DNA of 48,913 bases from Alphaproteobacteria bacterium (lineage in GTDB: Bacteria; Pseudomonadota; Alphaproteobacteria; JAAEOK01): the NCBI GenBank assembly GCA_024244705.1, contig JAAEOK010000070.1, forward strand, positions 1 through 48,913, read 5' to 3'. Both the position numbers and the translations under genes were made by a program. The stretch's first letter is position 1. Each line of letters opens with the position of its first letter. Below the pieces are notes generated by a model that worked only from the letters and a program-made list of their open reading frames with translations, made no database searches and had not been told where the DNA came from. Below are positions 35,549 through 45,200 of the stretch, one piece after another.

Positions 35549-36136
35549 ATGCCGAAATCGATCGCCATTATTCAGGGCCATCCCGATCCGAGTGGGACAC
35601 ATTTCTGCCACGCGCTTGCCGAAGCCTACGCCGACGGCGCCAGTTCAGCCGGGCACGACGTCGAGCGTATCGACGTGGCCGGACTGGAGTTCCCACTTCT
35701 CAGAACCCGTGAAAGTTTCGAAAATGACCCACCACCCGCATCGATCTTGGAATGCCAGCGGGTAGTCGAACGGGCCGGTCATCTCGTCATCATTTACCCC
35801 CTCTGGCTCGGGACGATGCCGGCGCTGCTGAAGGCCTTTCTGGAGCAACTCATGCGCCCCGGTTTCGCATTCCAACCCGCCACATCGGGACCGAACTGGA
35901 AAAAGCTGCTCGGCGGCAAATCGGCGCGCATCGTCGTCACCATGGACATGCCGGCCATTTTCTACCGCTGGTATTTCGGTGCCCACAGTCTAAAGAGCCT
36001 GGAGCGCAATATCTTACGTTTCTGCGGTATTCGCCCCATTCGGGAGAGCTTGATCGGCGGCGTCGCGGCGCTCGACCCTGCAAAAGCCGGGCGATGGTTG
36101 TCGAAATTTCGGGATTTCGGGCGGCGTGGCGATTAA
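35549..36136 (+). CDS. NAD(P)H-dependent oxidoreductase, flavodoxin-like (NQO/KefF/MdaB type)
   Basis: A 195-residue flavodoxin-fold protein: IAIIQGHPDPSGTHFCHAL binds FMN phosphate, RAGHLVIIYPLWLGTMPALLKAFLEQLMRPGFAF is the quinone-reductase core (about residues 72-105), and MDMPAIFYRWYFGAHS contains the family's aromatic loop. Members reduce quinones by two electrons or serve as ancillary subunits of Kef potassium channels; no kef gene is nearby. It is divergent from the Rid gene and convergent with the next small membrane protein. Confidence 0.85.
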   Translation: MPKSIAIIQGHPDPSGTHFCHALAEAYADGASSAGHDVERIDVAGLEFPLLRTRESFENDPPPASILECQRVVERAGHLVIIYPLWLGTMPALLKAFLEQLMRPGFAFQPATSGPNWKKLLGGKSARIVVTMDMPAIFYRWYFGAHSLKSLERNILRFCGIRPIRESLIGGVAALDPAKAGRWLSKFRDFGRRGD

Positions 36137-36147
36137 CGGGCGGTGGT

Positions 36148-36495
36148 CTAGGAACGCCAACCGAATAGGTGCGATCCAAGCAACAACAGGCCGATCGCAG
36201 CCATACCCATGAGCAACGGCGGCAAGACCGACGGCATCTGTTGCAACGCTTCGGCGCGGCGGCGGAATTCGGGATCGTCGAGCCGGCCCTCGCGCATGAG
36301 GCGGATCAGGGTCGGCATTCCCATGAACCGGTCGGAAGCCGGCAGGTTGGCCCACAGCCGTGCATGATTGGTTCGCACCCAGTCGATAATTTCGCGACGC
36401 GCATTCGATTCGGCGATCGACCGCCGCCAAGCCCATACGCAGCAAACGAGCGCAACGAATGAAAGGACGATGATTGGTGGGCTGGCGTCAAGCAT
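36148..36495 (-). CDS. small two-TM membrane protein, UspB-like topology
   Basis: A 115-residue protein with an N-terminal TM (about residues 7-24) and a C-terminal TM (about 90-111), joined by a basic helical loop containing GRLDDPEFRRRAEALQ. The same size, topology and a (D)DxEFxRRxE loop segment occur in enterobacterial UspB, but I cannot claim homology. It begins 25 bases after the glmS stop on the same strand, so it may be the third gene of glmU-glmS. The ribosome site is weak. Confidence 0.55.
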   Translation of the reverse strand: MLDASPPIIVLSFVALVCCVWAWRRSIAESNARREIIDWVRTNHARLWANLPASDRFMGMPTLIRLMREGRLDDPEFRRRAEALQQMPSVLPPLLMGMAAIGLLLLGSHLFGWRS

Positions 36496-36520
36496 GGGGT
36501 CGATGCGGAGATGGCAGTCT

Positions 36521-38344
36521 CTATTCCACGGTCACGCTTTTCGCCAGATTGCGTGGTTGGTCGACGTCGGTGCCGCGGAGGACGGCGACATGATAGGCCA
36601 GCAATTGAACCGGAATCGTGTACAGCACCGGGGCAACGAAGGGATCGACCGCGGGCAATTCGATCGTTGCGGCCGGTCCATCACCGATCCGGTCTATCCC
36701 TTGGCGGTCTGACAAGAGGACGACCCGCCCGCCGCGCGCGATCACTTCCTGAACATTCGATGCGGTTTTTTCGAACAGGGCGTCGCTCGGCGCGATGACA
36801 ATGACCGGTACCGTCTCATCGATAAGCGCGATCGGTCCATGCTTCATTTCGCCGGCGGCGAAGCCCTCGGCATGGATATAGGAGATCTCCTTGAGCTTGA
36901 GCGCGCCTTCGAGTGCGATCGGATAGGAGGTCCCTCGGCCAAGGTAAAGAATATCCAAGGCCTCGACGACATCCTGGGCCAATTCTGCGATCGTCTCGTC
37001 GTGGTTTAATATCTCGACCAGCCGCGATGGAATCTCGGTGAGGGCACCCGACAGGCGGCCCGCTTCCAATGTATCGATCGCTTCACGGGCCCGCGCCAGC
37101 GCAATCGTGAAGCAAGCCAGGGTGGCCAACTGGGTGGTAAACGCTTTCGTCGAGGCGACGCCGATCTCCGGTCCGGCATGGGTGGCCAATACCGACCCCG
37201 CCTCACGGGCCATGCTGCTCTCCGGCATATTGACAATGGCAAGGGTGGCTATGTCACGCGCGTGAGCATGGCGCAGTGCGGCCAGCGTGTCGGCCGTTTC
37301 GCCGGACTGGGAAATAAACAGGCACAGACTGTTTTCCGGCAGGATCGCCTCCCGATAGCGAAATTCCGAAGCGATGTCGATTTCGACAGGAACGCGGGCG
37401 ATCATTTCGATCCAGTATTTGGCCACCATCGCGCTATGGTACGACGTGCCGCAGGCAACGATCATGACGCGCGAAACGTCCGCGAGATTATGGGACAGCG
37501 CCGGCAAGGTGACGGCTCTCGACACCGGATTGATAAAACTCGAAAGGGTATCGCCGACCGCGGCCGGCTGTTCGTGAATCTCTTTCTGCATGAAGTGACG
37601 GAAGTTGCCCTTGCCGATCAAAGCACCGGACAACGCAGTACGGTTGATCGGGCGTTCGATCTCGTCGCCGCGGGCATCGATGATCCGCGCTCCGTTTGAC
37701 GACACCACAGCCCAATCGCCCTCTTCGAGGTAGGAAATGCGCTGCGTCAAAGGGGCCAAGGCCAGGGCGTCGGAACCGACATACATCTCCCCGTCCCCGT
37801 AGCCGATGGCCAGCGGACAGCCGCGGCGGGCGCAGAACATGACGTCATGGCGGCCGGCAAATATGACCGCGAGAGCGAAGGCGCCTTCCAGCTCTTCGAG
37901 CGTCGCGCTGACCGAGTCCTCGGGCGTCGCGCCAGATTCCAGGCTCTCGGTGATGAGGTGGGCGACGACCTCGGAATCTGTTTCCGTTTCGAAGACCCTG
38001 CCCGCGGCTTCCATTCGACGGCGCAAGGTCTGAAAATTCTCGATAATCCCGTTGTGGACGACCGCGACCTTGTCGGTGGCATGGGGGTGTGCATTTTCCG
38101 TATTCGGCGCGCCATGGGTCGCCCACCGCGTGTGGCCCAAACCGATCGTCCCGGCCACCGGCTCGCGCTCGATCAGTCCGGCTAGATTCGCGAGCTTGCC
38201 TTCCGCGCGTCGACGTTCGATGGAGCCGTTGACCAGGGTCGCGATCCCCGCCGAATCGTAACCGCGATATTCGAGTCGGCGCAATCCATCGACCAGGAGA
38301 GGTGCGACAGGTCCGTTTCCAAGAATGCCGATAATTCCACACAT
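36521..38344 (-). CDS. glmS: glutamine-fructose-6-phosphate aminotransferase (isomerising)
   Basis: GlmS makes glucosamine 6-phosphate from fructose 6-phosphate and glutamine, the first committed step to UDP-GlcNAc. The 607-residue protein begins MCGIIGILG with the N-terminal nucleophile Cys, has the glutaminase loop GHTRWATHG, two SIS sugar-isomerase domains (CGTSYHS, SQSGETADT, RGTSYPIALEGALKLKE), and ends in the standard LAKSVTVE. It starts 3 bases after the glmU stop. No glmS ribozyme is expected or seen in the 3-base gap. Confidence 0.97.
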   Translation of the reverse strand: MCGIIGILGNGPVAPLLVDGLRRLEYRGYDSAGIATLVNGSIERRRAEGKLANLAGLIEREPVAGTIGLGHTRWATHGAPNTENAHPHATDKVAVVHNGIIENFQTLRRRMEAAGRVFETETDSEVVAHLITESLESGATPEDSVSATLEELEGAFALAVIFAGRHDVMFCARRGCPLAIGYGDGEMYVGSDALALAPLTQRISYLEEGDWAVVSSNGARIIDARGDEIERPINRTALSGALIGKGNFRHFMQKEIHEQPAAVGDTLSSFINPVSRAVTLPALSHNLADVSRVMIVACGTSYHSAMVAKYWIEMIARVPVEIDIASEFRYREAILPENSLCLFISQSGETADTLAALRHAHARDIATLAIVNMPESSMAREAGSVLATHAGPEIGVASTKAFTTQLATLACFTIALARAREAIDTLEAGRLSGALTEIPSRLVEILNHDETIAELAQDVVEALDILYLGRGTSYPIALEGALKLKEISYIHAEGFAAGEMKHGPIALIDETVPVIVIAPSDALFEKTASNVQEVIARGGRVVLLSDRQGIDRIGDGPAATIELPAVDPFVAPVLYTIPVQLLAYHVAVLRGTDVDQPRNLAKSVTVE

Positions 38345-38347
38345 GGC

Positions 38348-39718
38348 CTATTTCTCTTTTTCCGGTCGCTCCGCGCCGGCGCGGGCGGCGTTGCGTTCAC
38401 GCAATTTCGGCGCGCCGCCGGCGACCTGACGAATCGGCGCCCGCGTCGCCGCCACCGCCTCTGCCTCGACATCCTCCGAGATCACGCTACCCGCGCCGAT
38501 TACCGCGCCGGCGCCGATACGGACCGGCGCCACCAATGCCGTATTCGAGCCGATGAAGGCGCCTGCCCCAATCTCGGTTCGATGCTTGCCGACACCATCG
38601 TAGTTGCAGGTTATCGTGCCGGCGCCGATATTGGCACCATTCCCGACAGCGCTGTCACCGACATAGGATAGATGGTTGGCCTTCGCATCGGCGCCAAATT
38701 GAGCGTTCTTGATTTCGACGAAGTTGCCGATGCGGACCCCGTTCCCAAGCTCGCTGCCGGGGCGTATGCGCGCGAACGGACCGATCGACGCATCGTCCCC
38801 GATTGCCGCGCCTTCAATATGGCAGAAGGCGCGCACGGTGACGCGATCACCGATGACGACGCCCGGTCCGATGAAGACATGGGGCTCGATCACGACATCG
38901 CGTCCGAGTCGCGTATCGTAGCTCAAATAGCACGTCGTCGGATCGACCATGGTCACGCCGGCCGCCAGCGCCTGTGCGCGGGCGCGGGTCTGGAAGACCG
39001 CTTCGGCGACGGCGAGGTCGGCACGCGCATTGATACCCATGAGTTCATTGGCATCGCTGCTTTCAATGTAAACACATCCATGCCCCGCGGCCCGGGCCAC
39101 CTTGACGATGTCGGTGAGGTAGAATTCACCCTTCGCGTTATCGTCGCCGATCGCCGCGAGCAGAGTGGCGAGGTGGCGGCCATCGACCACCATCAAGCCC
39201 GAATTGCACAACGCGATCTTGCGTTCCTCGGCGCTGGCGTCGCGGGTTTCGACGATCGCCTGCAACGCGCCGTCTTCGCCCGTAATCAGGCGGCCGTAAT
39301 CGGTCGCATCGGCCGGCCGGAAACCGAGCACCGCAACCGCCGCTCCGTCACTGCCCCGCTTTGCCGCCAACAAGGCGGCGTAGGTTTCGGGACTCACCAA
39401 GGGCGTGTCACCGTAGGCAACCAGGACGTCACCGTCGAAACTCTCGAGACACGGCAAAGCCGACCTGACCGCGTCGGCGGTGCCCCGCCTCTCGCTTTGA
39501 ACGGCAACTTCGGCAGGGGCGAAATCGATCGGTCGATCGGCCATTTCAGAACCGACGACGACAATGACCTTGCCGGCTCCGAGTTCGCCAAGGGCGGCCA
39601 GAACGTGACCGATCATCGGCATCCCGCCGACCTTATGCAGCACCTTGGGCAGATCGGATTTCATGCGCGTGCCCAAGCCCGCCGCCAGGACGACTATCGC
39701 TAACCGCTGATCAACCAT
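38348..39718 (-). CDS. glmU: bifunctional GlcNAc-1-phosphate uridyltransferase / GlcN-1-P acetyltransferase
   Basis: GlmU completes UDP-GlcNAc synthesis for peptidoglycan and LPS. The 456-residue protein has the uridyltransferase signature LAAGLGTRMKSDLPKVLH, YGDTPL, and a long left-handed beta-helix (hexapeptide repeats from about residue 255: IEPHVFIGPGVVIGDRV and NIGAGTITCNYDG). The acetyl-CoA-binding tail is basic/acidic and slightly divergent. ATG 39718 is chosen; the longer frame to 39943 lacks family similarity. glmU-glmS form an operon. Confidence 0.95.
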   Translation of the reverse strand: MVDQRLAIVVLAAGLGTRMKSDLPKVLHKVGGMPMIGHVLAALGELGAGKVIVVVGSEMADRPIDFAPAEVAVQSERRGTADAVRSALPCLESFDGDVLVAYGDTPLVSPETYAALLAAKRGSDGAAVAVLGFRPADATDYGRLITGEDGALQAIVETRDASAEERKIALCNSGLMVVDGRHLATLLAAIGDDNAKGEFYLTDIVKVARAAGHGCVYIESSDANELMGINARADLAVAEAVFQTRARAQALAAGVTMVDPTTCYLSYDTRLGRDVVIEPHVFIGPGVVIGDRVTVRAFCHIEGAAIGDDASIGPFARIRPGSELGNGVRIGNFVEIKNAQFGADAKANHLSYVGDSAVGNGANIGAGTITCNYDGVGKHRTEIGAGAFIGSNTALVAPVRIGAGAVIGAGSVISEDVEAEAVAATRAPIRQVAGGAPKLRERNAARAGAERPEKEK

Positions 39719-39794
39719 TTCCGATGACCGTGTATGCCACTGATTCCACGCCGTGATCGAGCGCGAGGTTGCCACATCGCCGTCTTTGACGCCA

Positions 39795-39823
39795 GGAATA
39801 GAAGACCGCCGAGGGCACGACAA
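39795..39823 (-). promoter_or_regulatory. possible promoter of glmU-glmS
   Basis: On the minus strand TTGTCG (39823-39818), a 17-base spacer and TATTCC (39800-39795) face glmU, giving a leader of about 70 bases. The -10 is imperfect. The rest of the 224-base gap between glmU and the divergent ligase gene shows no other feature I can support. Confidence 0.35.
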
Positions 39824-39942
39824 TGGGCCGTCGGCCAAGGATTTCTTGTCGGCCACATATTCCTGTGCAACCCTGCCGACGGTGCCAACACCGGCGCCCT
39901 GCGACGACCACATCCTGGCGGCAGATCCGAGCCCAAACGACA

Positions 39943-41178
39943 ATGCTGCAACGACCCATGCTCGCCGCGTCCTGGCACCGGTTCAGAGACGATCCAGCCC
40001 AATCGTTGAGCGTATTTGCACTGTTTCTGTTCGGCTTCGTCATTCCCATCGACCCGACCCTTGTCGCGGTGGTCACCGTTGTCATCGTAGTGCTATGGCT
40101 GGTGCGGGGCCGTTTTCGACGCCTGCCGGCGCAATGGAACCAAAGCGTCGTCGTGCGCGCATCGCTGATTCTTTTTGCGCTGCTCGCGCTTGGACTGCTT
40201 TATACGTCGGCCGATCTTTCCGACGGCTTAACGGCATTCAAGAAATACCGGGAGTTGCTTCTGGTCCCAATTCTCATGGCCCTGACCGACAACGAGCGCG
40301 AGCGCCGGATCGCGATTTGGGGGTTTGTCGCTTCGATGCTCTTGACCTTGTGCATCTCATTCGGGGAAGCATTGGGCTGGTACAATGTCGGCCGACCGTC
40401 GGAACCGACCGCATTTTTTAACCGCATCATCTATGGCATTTTTCTCGTCTACACGATGTTTTGGGCGGCTCATCGGGCGCTCGATGGTGCTGGAATGCAG
40501 CGGTTGCTTTGGCTGCTTGTCGTTGTGGTTGGAACCTACATGGTGCTCTATGCGACCGGATCCCGCACCGCCTATGTTCTCTACTTTGCAATGGCATTGT
40601 TGTTTGCCTGGCAAAAATTCGCTTGGCGCGGAGCGATCGTCGGCAGTCTAGTGCTGGCCGTGCTGTTACTGATCGTGTTGAACACCTCGCCAATATTCTC
40701 GCACCGTATCGACCGCGCGATCGTGTCGACGATGGAGCACAAGTGGGGCACCGGCGGGTCCCCCACCGGCAACCGCCTCGATCAATGGCGGCGCTCGGTA
40801 TTGGCGATTGGCGACGCCCCCCTCTTCGGACATGGCACAGGTGGTTACGGCGCCGCCGTTTCGCCCTATTCAAAGTGGCAGGTCCGAAACAGCCAGCCCC
40901 ACAACGAGTATCTGTTGATCACCGTTCAGTTGGGCGCCGTCGGCCTGATCGTATTCTTATGGCTGCTCGTCGCACAGTGGCGGACCGCGGGTCGGCTGCC
41001 GCCGCCCGATCGATACCTGGGCCAAGGAATCCTCGCCTGCTTCGCCATCGCATGTGCCTTCAACTCTTCATTGCTCAACAGTCCGGAAGGCCATTTCTGG
41101 GCATTTTTTGCGGCGATGCTGTTCGCGCCGCCGGAACACGGGCGCGCTGTCGAAGGCGGCGCGGTTGGAGTCGAATAG
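39943..41178 (+). CDS. O-antigen ligase / polymerase-type membrane protein (WaaL-like)
   Basis: A 411-residue protein with about ten to twelve TM segments. It has the periplasmic-loop landmarks GSPTGNRLDQWRRSVLAIGD, GHGTGGYG and NSQPHNEYLLITVQLGAVGL, matching the Wzy_C/WaaL domain where the conserved Arg and His act in glycan transfer. WaaL joins O-antigen to lipid A-core; a polymerase (Wzy) role cannot be excluded. The next gene is a heptosyltransferase, supporting LPS assembly. ATG 39943 or 39958 are both possible, neither with a strong ribosome site. Confidence 0.82.
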   Translation: MLQRPMLAASWHRFRDDPAQSLSVFALFLFGFVIPIDPTLVAVVTVVIVVLWLVRGRFRRLPAQWNQSVVVRASLILFALLALGLLYTSADLSDGLTAFKKYRELLLVPILMALTDNERERRIAIWGFVASMLLTLCISFGEALGWYNVGRPSEPTAFFNRIIYGIFLVYTMFWAAHRALDGAGMQRLLWLLVVVVGTYMVLYATGSRTAYVLYFAMALLFAWQKFAWRGAIVGSLVLAVLLLIVLNTSPIFSHRIDRAIVSTMEHKWGTGGSPTGNRLDQWRRSVLAIGDAPLFGHGTGGYGAAVSPYSKWQVRNSQPHNEYLLITVQLGAVGLIVFLWLLVAQWRTAGRLPPPDRYLGQGILACFAIACAFNSSLLNSPEGHFWAFFAAMLFAPPEHGRAVEGGAVGVE

Positions 41179-41199
41179 CGGCCAATGGAGGGCGAACGC

Positions 41200-42207
41200 G
41201 TGCGAAAGATCCTGATCGTCGGTCCGGCCTGGGTCGGCGATATGATCATGTCGCAGGGCCTGTTGAAAATCTTGAAACTTCGCAACCCGGATGCCGACAT
41301 CGATGTGCTCGCGCCGCCGTGGACGCGACCGCTCTTGGCGTTCATGCCCGAGGTGCGGCGCGCCATCGAAATGCCGTTTCGCCACGGCGAGCTCAATCTG
41401 CGCGGCCGACGAACGCTGGGCCGCTCGCTGCGACCGGAGGCCTACGACGTCGCCTATGTCATTCCCCGCACCTTGAAGGCAGCGCTGATCGCTTACTGGG
41501 CCGGCATCCCCAAACGCGTCGGCCACCCGCGGGGGCGGAGTTTCGGGATTCTCACCGACCATCGTGCAGCGGATCCTGAGAATTCCCCCCACCAAACCGC
41601 CCGATTCGCGGCCCTGGCCGATGATACCGGGCAACCCCCGGAGGCGTTCCCGCCGCCGGCGCTTTCGGTGGGGCCGGACCAGGTGACGGCCGCGCTCGAA
41701 GCTTTGAGCCTTTCGCCGCCTGAAGGGCCGCTGATGATCATCGCGCCGGGTTCCGGCAATGCGCCGGCAAAGCGCTGGCCAGCGGAACACTTTGCCGAAA
41801 TCGCCCGCCATCGCCGGACCCAAGGATGGGCGGTCTGGATCGACGGCTCGCCCGCGGATGCGCCCATCACGGCCGAGGTCGCCGACCTGAGCGGCGGTAG
41901 CTGCCTGGATCTCAAGGGCCGCGCGTCAATCGCCCAATCGGTGGCACTGATATCCCTCGCCACCGAGGTCGTCACCAACGATAGTGGCGCCCTTCACATC
42001 GCGGCCGCCCTTGGCAAACGTACGGTGGCCGTTTTCGGGCCGACGGATCCCGCCTTCGCCCTGCCGAAATCGCCGGGCGTCGAAGCGGTCCGCACCGGAA
42101 TCGAATGCAGTCCCTGCTACGCCGACGAGTGTCCACTCGGTCACTTCAAATGTATGCGGGACCTGACGCCGGCCATGGTGCTCGCCGCGTTGGACAGGTG
42201 CCAATAG
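41200..42207 (+). CDS. waaF: ADP-heptose:LPS heptosyltransferase II
   Basis: A 335-residue GT9 enzyme that adds the second heptose to the LPS inner core. It begins MRKILIVGPAWVGDMIMSQGL (start residue then the family ILxxGPxWVGDM motif) and has the donor site TNDSGALHIAAALGKRTVAVFG (summarised), with the late Cys cluster ECSPCYADECPLGHFKCM as in WaaF. The GTG at 41200 is preferred because GGAGG lies 8 bases ahead of it; the ATG at 41185 would add five residues and lies over that ribosome site. It is 21 bases after the ligase gene. Confidence 0.9.
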   Translation: MRKILIVGPAWVGDMIMSQGLLKILKLRNPDADIDVLAPPWTRPLLAFMPEVRRAIEMPFRHGELNLRGRRTLGRSLRPEAYDVAYVIPRTLKAALIAYWAGIPKRVGHPRGRSFGILTDHRAADPENSPHQTARFAALADDTGQPPEAFPPPALSVGPDQVTAALEALSLSPPEGPLMIIAPGSGNAPAKRWPAEHFAEIARHRRTQGWAVWIDGSPADAPITAEVADLSGGSCLDLKGRASIAQSVALISLATEVVTNDSGALHIAAALGKRTVAVFGPTDPAFALPKSPGVEAVRTGIECSPCYADECPLGHFKCMRDLTPAMVLAALDRCQ

Positions 42208-42222
42208 GTGGAACCACGTCGC

Positions 42223-45200
42223 TTAGACCACCAATTGGTTGTTTTCCAATAGGATATCGATGAACTCTTCCGACGTTGTCGGTACACTACCCCCATTTGC
42301 GGCAGCCCAATCGGCATTGTCTAGCCCGCTCAAAACGATCTTGAGTTGGAGGTCGAAGTCCGCGTTGTTCGCCGCTCCATCGTAGTCTACATCGATTTCG
42401 GTATCTCCGCTTGCATTGATCGAGATGTTCAGGAAGCTGTCGAGTGCTGCGCCGTCGGCCAAGGCGGGCACACCAACGAGAAGATCACTGAGATTGAGTT
42501 CATCGCCACCGATCTCGGCCAATTCAAATCCAATAACAGTGTCGACGTCGTCGTCAGCATTTTGCACCAAGGTCTCGCTCAGACCAGGCCCGTCGACCAA
42601 CTCGATGTTTTCGCCGGTAACCGTGAGCTGATAGTCGCCACTGCCGCCAGTCGTTCCGACGTTCGTTCCAAGCCGCGCCGACGATTCATCCAGATTCGCG
42701 GAGCTGACCGCCAGTACGTAACTTCCAGCCGAAAGCTGCCCGAGGACTATGAAGGGGTCGAATGTGCTGGAGCCGCCATCGCTCGCCACACCGTAGTCCA
42801 CACCGGCCCCAACGGCGGATTCCGCACCGTTGTCGTTAACCGCTATGAGCGCGCCAAGCAGTCCGGCGCCGCCAAGAACGACGGGCAGGCTGCCGTCATC
42901 TGCGAAAAGGAAAAATTCCATATCGAGGCCCGGCGAAATCGATTTGCCGTCGAACGTCACCGCCGTCGTTTCGCTGACTTCGAAGAACCAATATTGAACT
43001 GTGGTATCGGCGATCAAGTTGGCGTCGGCCGTTACCTTGTCCGGCCCGACCTGTTCGACATCCGGACTTAGGATGACCTCACCCGCCGGCCCACGGTGTC
43101 CCGAACGCCAAATGAAGATATCTTTGTCATCTGCATGACCGATGAGGTCATCGCTCCCCCGCCCACCAACAATCGTATCAATTGAACCGTCCGCACTCCC
43201 CGATTGATCATCGGCACGTATGGTATCATCGCCTGTGCCGCCGTCGACGATATCGGCGCCGGTGCCGGCAACGATATCGTCATCGCCGCCTTGCCCGAAA
43301 ATGCGGTCGCTGCCTGCGCCACCATCAATGGTATCGGACTCACCACGCGGGTCGTTGTCGAGATGCAGCGAATCCGCATTTTCTCGGATATAGTCAGCGA
43401 CTTGCTCTGCCGTCGTCGGATCACCGCCAATTTCTCTGAGCAGGGCCGCATAGCCCTCGCCGTCTATCAACGATTGCGACAACAGGTCGGTATAGATGAC
43501 GTCACCGAAAATGACATCGTTGCCGGCACCGCCGCGCAGGTCGTCGCCACCAACAGGAGACGGATTTACGATCAAAGACGGTAGCGTCTGCTGTATCGCG
43601 AAACCAAGCTGTGAGACGTTGTCGATATTCTCGGCACCGCCGGTATTATCGATTCGGTTGATCGAAGCGAAGGCGTTGGGCGCCTCGATATTGATACCGA
43701 ACGCCTCGACACCAAGGGCGGTCCATATACCTCGCCAGAAATCAAGTCCATTGCCCGCGGTGACCGGTGCTCCGGAAGTCGTTGGCGCGTCAAAGGCATT
43801 GAATGCGGCCGAATCGCTTGGCACACCATCGGTAATGAAGAAAAGTGAGTTACCGGCAAATTTCGACCCGTCGACGTCATGCAACGGTTGAAAATCGTCT
43901 CCGGCAGCCAACCCGTTGTCGGTCAGAAGTATATTAAGAGCGCTATTCAACGGATTGAGATAGTTGGTGCCGCCACTCGCGTTAATGCCCGCGAGATCAT
44001 CGTAAAAAGACATGAAAGCTGTCTGATGAAACTCGAAAACGCCAGTGCCTGTCTGTGGCAGCCCTGTCAATGGGTCGATCTCGGTGAGAAATTGGTCAAG
44101 AGTTGCAAGCGTGATGGTCGAAGTGCTGATCTCGACCGCGATTGGTGACCCGGCGGCCGAATTGAACGGAATGACTGCAAACTTGACCACAAGGTCAATT
44201 CCGGCGCGCACCGCGTCGGCGGCATGGGTTGCATAGGTCCGGGACAATTCAAGGATAGCTTCCTTGGCGGTAACAATTCTATCACCACCCATACTGCCGG
44301 ATCTGTCGAGAATCACGATTGCATTCTGTCCAAATATGCCCTCGGTTCCCGGTGCCTGTTCCTCCTCGGCACCGCCGATGTCGCCAAGAATCACATCATC
44401 CCCAATTCCACCGACAAGGCGCGGGCTGTCGCCATCGACGCCGTCATGAGGATCGATCTGGCTAGTCGATTCGGCAGGATTCTCGATGTTGTCATCGTTG
44501 TCACCAACCAGCAGTTTGTCCTCGACCTCGGTCACTGTCACCGTCACCACCGCGCTGTCGGTCAGACCGCCGCTGTCGGCGATGGTATAGGTGAAGGTGT
44601 CGGTGCCGTTGAAGTCGGCCGACGGCACATAGGTGAACGAACCGTCGCTGGCGACGCTGACCGAACCGCCCTCGGCGCTCGACGCGCTGAACGAGGTCAC
44701 CGTGATCGCGTCGCCGGTGTCGATGTCGGTGTCGTTGCTCAGAACCCCCGACGGGCCCACCGTCAACGCCATGTCCTCATCTACGAAAAATTGGTCATCC
44801 ACCGCTATTGGTGGGTCGTCGACACCGGTAATTCCGATCGAAGTGTCCGCCGTGTCGGTAAAGGTCCCATCAGACAGAGTATAAGTGAAATCGATACTGC
44901 CCAGGTCTCCCGCGGCGAGTCCTTGGAATGGATTTCCCTCCACAATCGATAGGGTGAAACTTCCATCGCCATCAATTGTTAGGAGCGCAACGCCAAGATT
45001 CGTCTCGATTGTGAAGCCGTTCTCGAAGCTGCCGCTGACCACGGCACCACCCGGCACGCCGGATACGACAGGCGTTGTCACGGCAACAATCATGAGATCA
45101 TCGCCATCGGGATCACTGTCGACACCCATGCCCGTATTGTCGGAAATCAAATTGCCGCTTTGCGACAGGAATTCATTGGGAGACGCGACCGGCGGGTGGT

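Noticed and set aside
42223-42700. CRISPR-like or short tandem DNA repeats
   Set aside because: The repetition seen in this gene is at protein level (RTX and beta-sandwich motifs) and not regular repeat-spacer DNA; no array exists anywhere in the window.
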